A stretch of DNA of 64,000 nt from Novosphingobium aquimarinum (GCF_009746585.1 NZ_WRPO01000002.1:124001-188000), one strand, 5' to 3'; numbered from the stretch's first letter, positions 36,387 to 45,620 are shown. The notes: a model not told the origin generated them from the letters alone. A program made the numbers and translations.

Positions 36387-36614
36387 ATGACTTTGCAAAT
36401 GCGTCCGGACTGCGAGCGCTGCGGCGTGGACTTGCCCGCCGAAGCGCCCGGCGCGTTCATCTGCAGCTTCGAATGCACTTTTTGCGCCGAGTGCGCCGAA
36501 ACGCTCGACGATCGTTGCCCCAATTGCGGCGGCGAACTCGTCGACCGCCCGACTCGCGCCGAACGGCATCACGCGAAGCATCCGCCATCGGACGAACGCC
36601 GGTATCGGGCGTAG
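36387..36614 (+). CDS. Small Cys-rich zinc-ribbon-like protein (DUF1272)
   Basis: 75 residues from ATG 36387, 17 bases after glmM. Paired cysteines CERCG, CSFECTFCAECAE and CPNCGGEL form a double zinc-ribbon pattern typical of DUF1272 proteins, followed by a basic, His-rich tail. A role in metal or nucleic-acid binding is a guess from the fold; no function is known. Confidence 0.8.
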   Translation: MTLQMRPDCERCGVDLPAEAPGAFICSFECTFCAECAETLDDRCPNCGGELVDRPTRAERHHAKHPPSDERRYRA

Positions 36615-36926
36615 CCGCGACGCTCGCCCTTCGACAGGCTCAGGGTGAGCGGGAGAGAGGGTGCGATAGAGTTAGAGCGCCTGATCCGTGTCCTTTCCAC
36701 TCGTCATCCTGAACTCGTTTCAGGATCCATTTCTCTCCGCGCGCCGTCCGTCTGGGAGGCACGATGGAAGCTGAAACAAGTTCAGCATGACGGTCCTGAA
36801 GGTTGTGACAGCCCTAATGCGGTCGATTTCCGGTCGATGTGACCAGTTTTCCCACGAGTCCCGCTCATCCTGAGCTTGTCGAAGGATGCTTGCCCGACCC
36901 GCCAGCAAGCCCCTAACACCTCCCGC
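36615..36926. repeat. Nested inverted REP-like repeats between DUF1272 and thiD
   Basis: 312 bases with no gene. Element A (about 36629-36651, CTTCGACAGGCTCAGGGTGA) recurs inverted as A' (about 36863-36888, TCATCCTGAGCTTGTCGAAG). Element B (about 36703-36725, TCATCCTGAACTCGTTTCAG) recurs inverted as B' (about 36771-36792, CTGAAACAAGTTCAGCATGA). The order A-B-B'-A' makes a nested palindrome of about 260 bases. The units resemble the REP-type intergenic repeats of sphingomonads. Confidence 0.75.
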
Positions 36927-37676
36927 ATGACCAAGCCCCCCCGCATCCTCTCGATCGCCGGTTCCGACAGCTCGGGCGGCGCCGGCATTCAGGCCGACAT
37001 CAAGACGATCACGATGCTGGGCGGCTATGCGATGACCGCGTTGACCGCGATCACGGCGCAGAACTCGACCGGCGTGACGGGCGTGGAAGTGCTGTCGCCC
37101 GACTTCGTCGCCGAGCAAATCGACGCCTGCGTGTCGGACATCGGCGTCGATGCGGTGAAGATCGGCATGCTCGGCTCGGCCGCGATTGCGCAGGCCGTCG
37201 CCGACCGGCTGGAAGCCATCGCCGTGCCGGTGGTGTTCGATCCGGTGATGGTCGCAACGAGCGGGTCCGTGCTGGCCGACGCGGAGACGATCACCGCCTT
37301 CGAACGCCTGATGCAGCTTGCCGCGCTGACCACGCCCAACGTGCCCGAACTCGCGGCGCTGGGCGGCGACGAAGCCCTGCGCGAGCGCGGCATCGCCTAC
37401 CTCGCCAAGGGCGGCGACGCGACCGGGGATGTGGTGGAGGACCGGCTCGAACGGCCCGGTCGAGAGCCCGTCGTCTGGCGCGCGCCGCGCATCCGGACGC
37501 GCCATTCGCACGGCACTGGCTGCACGTTATCGAGCGCGATCGCCACTGGGCTCGGTCGCGGTCTCGACCTGGTGGAGGCGGTTGCAGCTGCCCGCGAATT
37601 CGTGCGCGCCGCGCTCGATGCCGCGCCGGGCTTCGGTGCCGGCCATGGACCGATGGGGCATCAGGCGGTGCACTGA
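36927..37676 (+). CDS. thiD: Hydroxymethylpyrimidine/phosphomethylpyrimidine kinase
   Basis: A 249-residue ribokinase-fold enzyme phosphorylating HMP and HMP-P in thiamine synthesis. It has the N-terminal SIAGSDSSGGAGIQAD, KIGMLGSA, VFDPVMVATSG, and the anion-hole/catalytic HSHGTGCTLSSAIA. ATG 36927 is the conserved start; no clear ribosome site precedes it, and REP-like repeats lie immediately upstream. Its 3' end overlaps the convergent acetyltransferase gene by 16 bases. Confidence 0.93.
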   Translation: MTKPPRILSIAGSDSSGGAGIQADIKTITMLGGYAMTALTAITAQNSTGVTGVEVLSPDFVAEQIDACVSDIGVDAVKIGMLGSAAIAQAVADRLEAIAVPVVFDPVMVATSGSVLADAETITAFERLMQLAALTTPNVPELAALGGDEALRERGIAYLAKGGDATGDVVEDRLERPGREPVVWRAPRIRTRHSHGTGCTLSSAIATGLGRGLDLVEAVAAAREFVRAALDAAPGFGAGHGPMGHQAVH

Positions 37677-38179
37677 TCACCCGCGTCCAGCGCCAGGTAG
37701 ACGCTATCACACCATTCGTCGCCGACTTGCCAGGTGCGCGCCTCACGTCCCGTTTCGCGAAAGCCCAGGCGCGCGAGAAGCGCAAGGCAGCGGTCGTTGC
37801 GCGGATCGACATCGGCCTCGATGGACGGCAACTGGTGAACCTCGAAGGCGCGGGAAATCACCGCCGCCAAAGCCTCGCGCATCAGCCCCCGGCCCCACAT
37901 ATCGGGATGGAGCATGAAGCCGATCTCCGGAAAGCGGAAGAACCCCGCCTTGCCGATGACTCTGCCTTCGGCCTCGACGACGAAGTCCTCGCCCTCTCCA
38001 TCGGGGATCGACAGCATGGCATCCAGCCATTGCCGCGTGACGGCGAGGGTTTCGTGCGGCGGGGTCGACCAGAACCGCGTCGCGCGCGGATCGGAAAGGA
38101 CGCGGTGGAGTCCGGCAAGATCGTCAGCCTGTGCCGTGCGCAGTAGCAATCGCTCGGTGCGGATCCGTACCGGCGCCAC
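37661..38179 (-). CDS. GNAT-family N-acetyltransferase
   Basis: A 172-residue RimJ/RimL-like acetyltransferase. It opens with the family pattern IRTERLLLRTAQADDLAGL, has the acetyl-CoA loop WGRGLMREAL, and a C-terminal ALLARLGFRETGRE. It would acetylate an amine such as a protein N-terminus or small molecule; the substrate is unknown. Its last 16 bases overlap the convergent thiD end. Confidence 0.88.
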   Translation of the reverse strand: MAPVRIRTERLLLRTAQADDLAGLHRVLSDPRATRFWSTPPHETLAVTRQWLDAMLSIPDGEGEDFVVEAEGRVIGKAGFFRFPEIGFMLHPDMWGRGLMREALAAVISRAFEVHQLPSIEADVDPRNDRCLALLARLGFRETGREARTWQVGDEWCDSVYLALDAGDQCTA

Positions 38180-38188
38180 TGGCTGCCC

Positions 38189-39067
38189 TCAGGCGCAGTC
38201 GAGATCGTAGAACTTGGTAATGTGCTCCCAGCCTTCCTCGGCGGTTTCGCACCAGCGGAACAGATCGAGGTCTTGCGGATTGATCACGCCTTCCTCGGCC
38301 ATCGCCTCGAAATTGACGACGCGGCTCCAGTATTCGCGGCCGAACAGCAGGATCGGGATCGGCTTCATCTTGCCGGTCTGCACCAGCGTCAGCAGTTCGA
38401 GCAGTTCGTCGAGCGTGCCGAACCCGCCCGGGAACGCGGCCACGGCGCGTGCGCGCAGCAGGAAGTGCATCTTGCGCAGCGCGAAGTAGTGGAACTGGAA
38501 TGAGAGCCGCGGCGTCACGTAAGGGTTGGGCGCCTGCTCGTGCGGCAGGACGATGTTGAGCCCCAGAGTCTCGGCGCCGACGTCGGCCGCGCCGCGATTG
38601 GCCGCTTCCATGATCGACGGTCCGCCGCCCGAGCAGACCACGAAGTGCCGCTTGCCGTCCTCGACGATCGCGCACTGGCTGGCGAGCCGCGCGAGCTTGC
38701 GCGCCTCGTCGTAATACTTCGCCTTGGCCACCAGCTTTTCGGCAACGGCCTTGGCTTCGGGCGTCGTGGCCGCCTCCAGCAGCGCGTCGCATTGCTCGGG
38801 CGCCGGGATGCGCGCCGATCCGTAGACCACCAGGGTCGAGCCGATGTTGGCTTCCTCGAACAGCATCTCGGGCTTGAGCAATTCGAGCTGGAAGCGCACC
38901 GGCCGCAGCTCGTCGCGCAGCAGGAAGTCGGTGTCGCGGAATGCCAGCCGGTAGGCCGGGTGCGTCGTCTGCAACGTGCCTGCCTGCTTGTCGGCGAAAT
39001 TCGCTTCCTGCTCGGCCTTGTAGAAGCGGCGGCGATTGATGTTCTTTTCGTCTGTCGTCTTGGTCAT
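38189..39067 (-). CDS. LOG-family Rossmann-fold protein (TIGR00730-like)
   Basis: 292 residues from ATG 39067 (AAGGAG upstream). The LOG motif PGGFGTLDELLE and the partner GGGPSIMEAANRGA are both present, as in cytokinin riboside 5'-monophosphate phosphoribohydrolases and bacterial nucleotide 5'-monophosphate nucleosidases. An N-terminal extension of about 90 residues marks the longer bacterial subgroup. Probable role: hydrolysis of purine nucleotide N-glycosidic bonds. It is 9 bases upstream of the GNAT gene on the same strand. Confidence 0.87.
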   Translation of the reverse strand: MTKTTDEKNINRRRFYKAEQEANFADKQAGTLQTTHPAYRLAFRDTDFLLRDELRPVRFQLELLKPEMLFEEANIGSTLVVYGSARIPAPEQCDALLEAATTPEAKAVAEKLVAKAKYYDEARKLARLASQCAIVEDGKRHFVVCSGGGPSIMEAANRGAADVGAETLGLNIVLPHEQAPNPYVTPRLSFQFHYFALRKMHFLLRARAVAAFPGGFGTLDELLELLTLVQTGKMKPIPILLFGREYWSRVVNFEAMAEEGVINPQDLDLFRWCETAEEGWEHITKFYDLDCA

Positions 39068-39162
39068 TCTGGCTCCTTGGCGCTTCGGCCGCGCAGCGTC
39101 GAGTGCAAAAGCGGGCAGGCAGGGCTCGCGAGGCGCGCGCATTGCCGCTAGCAAGCTTTGCC

Positions 39163-40197
39163 ATGCCTACCCGTCGTACTTTACTCGGCGGCCTTGCCGC
39201 TGGCCTCGCCACCATCGCCGTTGCTCCGCGCCTCGGCGCAGACCCGCACGCGGTGAAACCGCCACGGCTGCGCGAAGGCGATACGTTAGGGCTCGTGGCG
39301 CCCGCAGGCTTCGTCGCCGATCGCTTCGGCATCGAGGCGATCGAGGACACGGTGCGCGCGATGGGCCTGGTGCCCAAAGTCGCGCCGCACGTGACCGCGC
39401 GCGAGGGCTACCTGGCCGGCACCGATGCCGTGCGGGCTCATGAGCTCACGGCGATGTTCGAGGACGATGCGGTGCGCGCGGTGATGGCGGTGCGCGGCGG
39501 CTGGGGCTGCGCAAGGCTGCTGCCGCTGCTCGATTTCGCCAAGATTGCGCGGCATCCCAAGCTCTACGTCGGTTTCAGCGACAACACTGCCCTGCACCTC
39601 GCCTTCGCCGCGCGCACCGGCGTGATCGGCATTCATGGCCCCAACGCCTCCTCGTCGTGGCCCGAGGCGGCCTGGAACGATTTCCGCGCGGTCGCTTTCG
39701 ACGGCGCAACGCCGACCTGGACCGTGTCGGAGCAAAGGACGGGGGGCCTCGGCCGCACCGCCGGCCAGTTGCGTCGCTTTCACGGCGGAAGCGCGCGCGG
39801 ACGGCTGCTCGGCGGCAATCTCACCGTGCTTTCGGCACTGGCGGGAACGCCGTATCTGCCGGACTTCACCGGCGCGATCCTGTTTCTCGAGGATACCAAC
39901 GAATCGGAGTACCGCATCGACCGGATGCTCACGCAGCTCGCGCTGGCCGGAATTCTCGGCAACGTCGCCGGGGTCGTCTTCGGCCAATGCAGTAACTGCG
40001 TGAACCAGGATGCGGGCTACGGCAACTTCACCGTCTACGAAGTGATGGACCAGCACTTCGCGAAGCTCGGGGTGCCCGCCTTTCAGGGCGCGCAGTTCGG
40101 CCATGTCGGGCGCCAGATCCCGCTTCCCGTCGGTGCGATGGCGGAGATCGACGCGGATGCCGGTTCGATCCGCCTGTTGGAGCCGGCGGTCGCCTGA
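39163..40197 (+). CDS. LD-carboxypeptidase (peptidase family S66)
   Basis: 344 residues from ATG 39163 with a twin-arginine-type signal (PTRRTLLGGLAAGLA). It belongs to the peptidoglycan-recycling LD-carboxypeptidases, which trim the terminal D-Ala of murein tetrapeptides. The nucleophile Ser139 lies in GFSDNT, HGPN follows, the catalytic Glu is probably in LFLEDTNE, and the His in FGHVGR. A Tat-type export signal is notable, because characterised LdcA enzymes are cytoplasmic. Confidence 0.88.
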   Translation: MPTRRTLLGGLAAGLATIAVAPRLGADPHAVKPPRLREGDTLGLVAPAGFVADRFGIEAIEDTVRAMGLVPKVAPHVTAREGYLAGTDAVRAHELTAMFEDDAVRAVMAVRGGWGCARLLPLLDFAKIARHPKLYVGFSDNTALHLAFAARTGVIGIHGPNASSSWPEAAWNDFRAVAFDGATPTWTVSEQRTGGLGRTAGQLRRFHGGSARGRLLGGNLTVLSALAGTPYLPDFTGAILFLEDTNESEYRIDRMLTQLALAGILGNVAGVVFGQCSNCVNQDAGYGNFTVYEVMDQHFAKLGVPAFQGAQFGHVGRQIPLPVGAMAEIDADAGSIRLLEPAVA

Positions 40198-40299
40198 ACA
40201 CCGGCCTGCTTCAACCACTATTCGAGGGGCACGGCAGCCGGGGCGGTCGAAATCCGATAACGATCGGGCACATCGGCGGCCCGGCCGCGTTGCTCCGCG

Positions 40300-41541
40300 A
40301 TGAAGGATGCGTTTTTCGGCTTGTCGCCGTATCACTATCTCATGCTCGCCTGCGGTCTGGTGATCGTTCTGGGCTACTGGCTGCCGCGGTTCTTTTCAGG
40401 GCGAGAGCCGGCGGGATCCGCCCTGCTGATCCTCGGCGGTGTTATCACCTTCGGGATGATCCCAGGCGTGGCGCCGATCTTCAGTCCCCTCGAGCGCCCC
40501 GGTTTCTGGGAGATCACCTCCGAGTTCGCGGTAATCGCGGCGCTGTTCGGAACGGGCCTGCGCATCGATCGCGTCATTGGCGCGGGGTTGTGGACGCCGA
40601 CCGTTCGGCTGCTGGTGATCGCCATGCCCTTGTGCATGCTTGCGGTCACGCTCGCCGGGATGGTCGCGGGCCTCGGCCTCGCCGCGGCGGTGCTGCTGGC
40701 CGCAGTGCTTGCGCCGACCGATCCGGTGCTCGCGGCCGACGTGCAAGTTGGCCCGCCGCTCGAGGGTGGAGAGCATCCGGTGCGGTTTGCGCTCACCACC
40801 GAGGCGGGCCTCAATGACGGACTGGCGTTTCCGTTCATCTATCTCGCTTTGTTCATCGCCTCCGCGGGAGCCGCAGGCGAATGGTTCGGCGAATGGTTCG
40901 GCCTCTACCTGATTTACAAGATCGTCGTCGGCGTCGCCGTCGGAGCGGGCGCGGGTTGGCTCTTGGGCAAACTGCTATTCAGCGTGCCGCGCAGCAATCC
41001 CCTAGCGGATACGACCTCGGGCGTGGTCGCGATGGCGGGCCTCTTGCTCACTTACGGCGCGTGTGAACTGATCGAGGGCTATGGCTTCATCGCCGCGTTC
41101 GTCATGGGCTTCTTCTTGCGCAGAGCGGAATCCGAGCACGAGTTTCACGGCCGGTTGCATGGCTTTACCGCGGCGCTGGAACATGCGGTGACTGCGATCC
41201 TGCTGGTGTTTCTGGGCGGTGCGATCCCTGCGCTGCTGCCTTACCTCGATTGGCAGCACGCCCTCATCGCGATTGCGCTGATCTTCGTCATTCGTCCCCT
41301 GTTCGGGTTCCTCTCGCTCTTTCGGACCGAGTATTCGACCAGCCAGCGGGCCGTCGTCGGTTTCTACGGCGTGAGGGGGCTCGGATCGGTCTATTACATG
41401 GCTTACGCCGCCGGGACGGAGCATTTCGCCGAGGCCGGCGTCCTGTGGGCCACGGTCGTCTTCACTATCGTGCTTTCGACGATCGTCCACGGCTTCACCG
41501 CGGGAAGCGTGGTCTGGGCCGCGACGCACGAAGAAGAATGA
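40300..41541 (+). CDS. Cation:proton antiporter (CPA1 type)
   Basis: A 413-residue membrane protein with about 12 helices. Ion-site features are TDP at 140-142 in APTDPVLAADV and the Asn172-Asp173 pair in EAGLNDGLAFP, the ND motif typical of electroneutral Na+/H+ exchangers. A conserved Arg-containing helix is RGLGSVYY. No long cytoplasmic regulatory tail is present. It probably exchanges Na+ or K+ for H+ in pH and salt balance. Confidence 0.9.
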   Translation: MKDAFFGLSPYHYLMLACGLVIVLGYWLPRFFSGREPAGSALLILGGVITFGMIPGVAPIFSPLERPGFWEITSEFAVIAALFGTGLRIDRVIGAGLWTPTVRLLVIAMPLCMLAVTLAGMVAGLGLAAAVLLAAVLAPTDPVLAADVQVGPPLEGGEHPVRFALTTEAGLNDGLAFPFIYLALFIASAGAAGEWFGEWFGLYLIYKIVVGVAVGAGAGWLLGKLLFSVPRSNPLADTTSGVVAMAGLLLTYGACELIEGYGFIAAFVMGFFLRRAESEHEFHGRLHGFTAALEHAVTAILLVFLGGAIPALLPYLDWQHALIAIALIFVIRPLFGFLSLFRTEYSTSQRAVVGFYGVRGLGSVYYMAYAAGTEHFAEAGVLWATVVFTIVLSTIVHGFTAGSVVWAATHEEE

Positions 41542-41589
41542 CCTGCATCACCCTGGTCGCGGGCCAAACGGTCATCCGGCTCAAACGTG

Positions 41590-41620
41590 AAAACGGCCCG
41601 CCTGTGCAGACGAGCCGTTC
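41590..41620 (-). terminator. Terminator downstream of ctrA
   Basis: AACGGC (41592-41597) pairs with GCCGTT (41614-41619), with extra inner CTG/CAG pairing, followed on the minus strand by TTTTCACGTTT. It lies between the convergent antiporter and ctrA genes, 25 bases past the ctrA stop. Confidence 0.6.
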
Positions 41621-41644
41621 GCATTTCCCGCAAGCGAAAGGGGA

Positions 41645-42340
41645 TCAGGCGGCTTCGGCCTGCTCGTCCGGATCGCGCAGCACGTAGCCGCGGCCCCAGA
41701 CGGTTTCGATGTAGTTGGCGCCGCCGCACGCATGGCTGAGCTTCTTGCGCAGCTTGCAGATGAACACGTCGATGATCTTGAGTTCGGGCTCGTCCATCCC
41801 GCCGTAAAGGTGATTGAGGAACATTTCCTTGGTCAGCGTGGTGCCCTTGCGCAGCGAAAGCAGCTCGAGCATCGCATATTCCTTGCCGGTCAGATGCACC
41901 CGCGCTCCATCCACCTCGACCGTCTTGGCATCGAGGTTGACCAGCAGCTTGCCGGTCTTGATGACCGACTGCGAATGTCCCTTGGAACGGCGCACCACGG
42001 CGTGGATGCGCGCGACCAGTTCCTCGCGATGGAAAGGCTTGGTCACGTAGTCATCGGCACCGAAGCCGAAGCTGCGCACCTTGGAATCCATTTCGGAAAT
42101 ACCCGAGAGGATCAGCACCGGCGTTTGAACCTTGGACACGCGCAGCTTCTTCAGCACGTCGTACCCGTGCATGTCGGGCAGGTTCAGGTCGAGCAGGATG
42201 ATGTCGTAATCATACAGCTTGCCCAGATCGAGGCCTTCTTCGCCCAGATCGGTGGAGTAGACATTGAAGCCCTCAGCCGAAAGCATGAGCTCAATGGCCC
42301 GTGCTGTGGTCGGCTCGTCCTCGATCAGTAGCACTCGCAT
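41645..42340 (-). CDS. ctrA: Cell-cycle response regulator CtrA
   Basis: A 231-residue OmpR-family regulator that in alphaproteobacteria controls cell-cycle genes, motility and envelope functions. The receiver domain has the acidic pair Glu7-Asp8, phospho-acceptor Asp51 and Lys in TKPFHREEL. The winged-helix DNA-binding domain (about 125-225) has the CtrA-typical [18 protein letters not shown] and [12 protein letters not shown]. The C-terminus EAA resembles the two-alanine ClpXP degradation signal of Caulobacter CtrA. The partner CckA/ChpT is not in the window. Confidence 0.95.
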   Translation of the reverse strand: MRVLLIEDEPTTARAIELMLSAEGFNVYSTDLGEEGLDLGKLYDYDIILLDLNLPDMHGYDVLKKLRVSKVQTPVLILSGISEMDSKVRSFGFGADDYVTKPFHREELVARIHAVVRRSKGHSQSVIKTGKLLVNLDAKTVEVDGARVHLTGKEYAMLELLSLRKGTTLTKEMFLNHLYGGMDEPELKIIDVFICKLRKKLSHACGGANYIETVWGRGYVLRDPDEQAEAA

Positions 42341-42767
42341 TCGGGAGATCCCCCTGATTGCCCTAGTGTGGTGTTCACGCGTTTTTTGCGGCTATCCGGC
42401 TGAACTGGATACTGCCTCGAATTAACCATGCGAACTATGAAGGTTAAAGGTTAATTTTATCCTAAGCTCGTTTAGCCTTTGATTCCAAGTAGTTTCCCTT
42501 AGAAGCTGTGGCCCGTTTGCATCACATTTTTTCACACAAGCGCGCGTTGTCTTCCAGCATCGACAATCGGCGCAAAGATGACCCAAAGCCGATGTGCGTC
42601 AGATATTTGGAGCGGTTCCGGCGATGCATGACATCGCGTCTAATCCTTAACATGCCCAACCCGCTATGCCCCGCTTCGGGACCGGTTCGTCAACCACATT
42701 GAAATTCCTTGCCGCTATGGAAGGCTGCAATCCCCGCCCCCTGCCAGGATTGCGCGAGACCAAGCTG
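42341..42767. promoter_or_regulatory. Divergent regulatory region of ctrA and the phosphodiesterase-like gene
   Basis: About 430 bases without a firm gene. An AT-rich core (42421-42490) contains three TTAA boxes (42422-42425, 42444-42447, 42451-42454), two of them as GGTTAA, and a GANTC site at 42481-42485. TTAA is the CtrA half-site and GANTC the CcrM methylation site, both features of the Caulobacter ctrA promoter. A small palindrome GCGATG-N5-CATCGC lies at 42621-42637. The rightward gene may begin inside this region (in-frame starts 42666 and 42717). Confidence 0.55.
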
Positions 42768-44231
42768 ATGACAGACCTTCCGATGCACTTCGAATCCGGC
42801 GCGCCGCGCGCCGAGCGCATAATCGCGCTCGAGCTGAACGAGCTGTGCCCCGATTTGCTCGAACGCTGGATGGCCGAGGGCCGGCTGCCCAACTTCCGGG
42901 CGCTGTACGAGGAAAGCGCCGTCCACGTGACCAGCGCCGACGTGACAGAGCCGGCGCAGCTCGAACCCTGGATCCAGTGGTACTCGATTCACACCGGCCT
43001 GCCCTACGAGGAGCATCGGGTCTTCCACTTGACCGATGGCGCTCGTGCGGGTCATCCCGATATCTATCGCATGCTGATGGCGGCGGGGCGGCGCGTGGCG
43101 AGCTTCGCCAGCATGAACGTCGCGCCGTTTTCGGCGCCCGGCAGCGTCTATCTCGGCGATCCCTGGACCGAGGACGGCAACGCCTCGCCAGCCGAACTGA
43201 ACATCTACAACCGCTTCGTCAGCCACAATGTGCGCGAATATTCGAACGCGGCCGGGGGGCTCGGCAAGGCCGAACAAGCGCGCTTTCTCGCCTTCATGGC
43301 CTCGCACGGACTTTCGGCGCGAACCGTTTTTCAGATCCTCGCGCAGCTCGCCGACGAAAAGAGACGCGATCCCGCGCTTTCATGGAAGCGCGTCGCGTTG
43401 CTCGATCGGCTGCAATTCGATGTCTTTCGCAGCACCTGGCGCCGCCATCGCCCGCACTACGCGAGCTTCTTCGCCAATTCGATCGCCCATCTGCAGCATA
43501 GCTACTGGCGGCACATGGACCCCAACGCGTTCACGGTCCGGCCCGATGCGCGGGAAATGGCGATTTACGGCGATGCGATTCGTTTCGGCTACGAGGCGAT
43601 GGACAAGCTGGTCGGCGAGTTCCGGACCTTCGCGCGCCGCGAAGGTGCGACCCTGGTGTTCATGACCGCGCTCAGCCAGCAGCCGTTCCTGCGGCACGAG
43701 GAAACCGGCGGCCAGCATTTCCACCGCCTGCACGACGTGCGCGGCTTCCTCAAAAGCGTCGGCATCGCCTGCAGCGACGTCGATCCGACGATGACGCACC
43801 AGTATCTCGCCAGCTTCGCCAGCGCTGCGGAGCACGAGGCGGCGCGCGCGCGGTTGGCCGCTTTCGTGCTGGCGGGCGAGGGCCCCGAGGCGGGCCGCGC
43901 GATCTTCGACTTTCCGGCGATACGGGCCGCCGGCCACGGCCTCTATCTCGGCTGCCAGATCGCGCGCAAGACCGCGCCCGACACGCCGGTCCACGACGAA
44001 GCCACGGGCCGGACCGTGCCGTTCGGCTCGCTGTTCTACCAGATCGAAGCGATCAAGAGCGGGCGTCACCATCCCGACGGCTGCTTGTGGATTCAGACCG
44101 GCGCACATCGCCGGTTCGAAGAGCGTCCCTCGATCCTCGATATCCTCCCGACCATGCTCGAACTGCTCGGCGTGCCGACGCCTGCCGGGCTGCGCGGATC
44201 GAGCCTGCTCCCGCACCTCGCCGCAGTCTGA
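42768..44231 (+). CDS. Phosphodiesterase/sulfatase-fold (alkaline phosphatase superfamily) protein
   Basis: About 487 residues from ATG 42768; ATGs at 42666 and 42717 are also in frame and none has a clear ribosome site. The conserved part opens IIALELNELCPDLLERWMAEG and continues with TEPAQLEPWIQWYSIHTG, the type I phosphodiesterase or sulfatase arrangement. A late RPSILDILPTMLELLGVPTP matches the C-terminal family segment. The usual metal site is not fully obvious, so activity is uncertain. The polysaccharide context suggests a transferase or hydrolase acting on glycans (inference). Confidence 0.65.
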   Translation: MTDLPMHFESGAPRAERIIALELNELCPDLLERWMAEGRLPNFRALYEESAVHVTSADVTEPAQLEPWIQWYSIHTGLPYEEHRVFHLTDGARAGHPDIYRMLMAAGRRVASFASMNVAPFSAPGSVYLGDPWTEDGNASPAELNIYNRFVSHNVREYSNAAGGLGKAEQARFLAFMASHGLSARTVFQILAQLADEKRRDPALSWKRVALLDRLQFDVFRSTWRRHRPHYASFFANSIAHLQHSYWRHMDPNAFTVRPDAREMAIYGDAIRFGYEAMDKLVGEFRTFARREGATLVFMTALSQQPFLRHEETGGQHFHRLHDVRGFLKSVGIACSDVDPTMTHQYLASFASAAEHEAARARLAAFVLAGEGPEAGRAIFDFPAIRAAGHGLYLGCQIARKTAPDTPVHDEATGRTVPFGSLFYQIEAIKSGRHHPDGCLWIQTGAHRRFEERPSILDILPTMLELLGVPTPAGLRGSSLLPHLAAV

Positions 44232-44246
44232 TCTTGCGAGGCCGGC

Positions 44247-45620
44247 TCAGCCGGCTTCGGCGAGAGGTTCCGCACGGACCCCGCGTTTCGGCTCGCGACG
44301 CTTGTGCGTCACCACCGGATCGACGCGGCGCAAGTAGGTCCACAAGCCGCACTGCAGGCCGATCAGCATATAGATGAACGGCTGGAAGGCGATCCCGACG
44401 AAGGCCGAACCCGCCAGATAGACGATGTGCGCGAGCTGTAGCGCGTTGGCGAAGGGCGCGGTCCATTGCCACTCGGGCTCCTCGCGCTTGCGATAGCGGC
44501 GGCGCACGATCTCCATCTGCCACAGCCCCGAGACTTGCAGCAGCAGCCATATGAACAGACCGGGCCAGCCCTGTTCGCCCAGCATTTCGAAATAGCTCGA
44601 ATGAAAGGCGCGGCCGTTCTCGGTGACTTCCTTGGTTTCGACCATCGTCGTCGCGCCCGAAGTGTCCGCCTCGACCGTCTCGAAGCTGAGCTTGTTGGCC
44701 CGGTAGATGTCGAAACCACCGCCGAACGGGTGATCCTTCACATAGTCGAGCGTCCAGGCCCAGACCGCCAGGCGGGTGCTGGCCGATTCATCGGCGGCAT
44801 GGTTCTCGATCGTGCTCATGCGCTGCGTAAACGCGGAGGGCAGGAACGGGACCGCGACAAGACCGGCCAGGGCCATCGCCCCCCCGATCAACAAGCGGTG
44901 CTTCGCGGTCCGCAAGTACAAGGCGCAAAGCAGTAGCAGGCAGACGAGCCCGGTGCGCGCGGCAGTGCCGACGGGGATCAGCGCGCATGAGAACACCAGC
45001 GCGCAAGCGAACGTCCAGACTCGCCAGTCGCTGGGAAAGATCGTGCCGTGGCGCGCAAGCCAGATCGTGATCGGGATTACCGAGATCGCCACCGTCGAAA
45101 TGATCGAGCTTTCGTAGAGGCCGATGTTGTTCGACACGAAGAATTGCATTGTGCCGTAGCCGCCGCCGCTGATCACGGTCTTGATGCCGCCGTCGATGAT
45201 GATCGCCGCGATCGACAGTGTGATGACCAGCGTCGCCGCCTCGATCCGCAGACGAGTGCGCAGCGTGAGCGGCAGGAAGATCGCGAAGAGCAGCGCTTTC
45301 CACACCCACGACCACTTGCCGGCCGCTTCCTCCGCGAACGTCGCGCCGAGCGTGCTGATGCCGCAGTAGATCATCAGCACGACAATCAGGCCCTGCCGCC
45401 AGGTGAAACGCGAATCGGTCTTGTCGTCGACCAGCAGCCAGCCGCCGAACGCCGCGGCGAAGGCGATCTGCGAAACCGGAAGAAGTGGCAAGATGCGATA
45501 GCCGATCAGCTGCGGCGCGAGGATATCGACCCAAAGATAGAGCAGGACCCACACGAAGGGCCGGCGAAAGCCCAGGGCGAGGAAGATCCCGAAGACGGCG
45601 AGCAGGCCAAGCTCAGTCAC
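44247..45620 (-). CDS. O-glycosylation ligase, exosortase A system-associated
   Basis: About 457 residues from GTG 45620 (GGAG nine bases upstream). A polytopic membrane protein of the Wzy/WaaL type with a dozen hydrophobic helices and a large periplasmic loop containing STRLAVWAWTLDYVKDHPFGGG, as in TIGR03097 proteins. These are thought to polymerise or transfer glycans in strains with exosortase A. An earlier TTG (45641) is in frame. It overlaps the small upstream gene by 8 bases. No exosortase gene is in the window. Confidence 0.85.
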   Translation of the reverse strand: MTELGLLAVFGIFLALGFRRPFVWVLLYLWVDILAPQLIGYRILPLLPVSQIAFAAAFGGWLLVDDKTDSRFTWRQGLIVVLMIYCGISTLGATFAEEAAGKWSWVWKALLFAIFLPLTLRTRLRIEAATLVITLSIAAIIIDGGIKTVISGGGYGTMQFFVSNNIGLYESSIISTVAISVIPITIWLARHGTIFPSDWRVWTFACALVFSCALIPVGTAARTGLVCLLLLCALYLRTAKHRLLIGGAMALAGLVAVPFLPSAFTQRMSTIENHAADESASTRLAVWAWTLDYVKDHPFGGGFDIYRANKLSFETVEADTSGATTMVETKEVTENGRAFHSSYFEMLGEQGWPGLFIWLLLQVSGLWQMEIVRRRYRKREEPEWQWTAPFANALQLAHIVYLAGSAFVGIAFQPFIYMLIGLQCGLWTYLRRVDPVVTHKRREPKRGVRAEPLAEAG

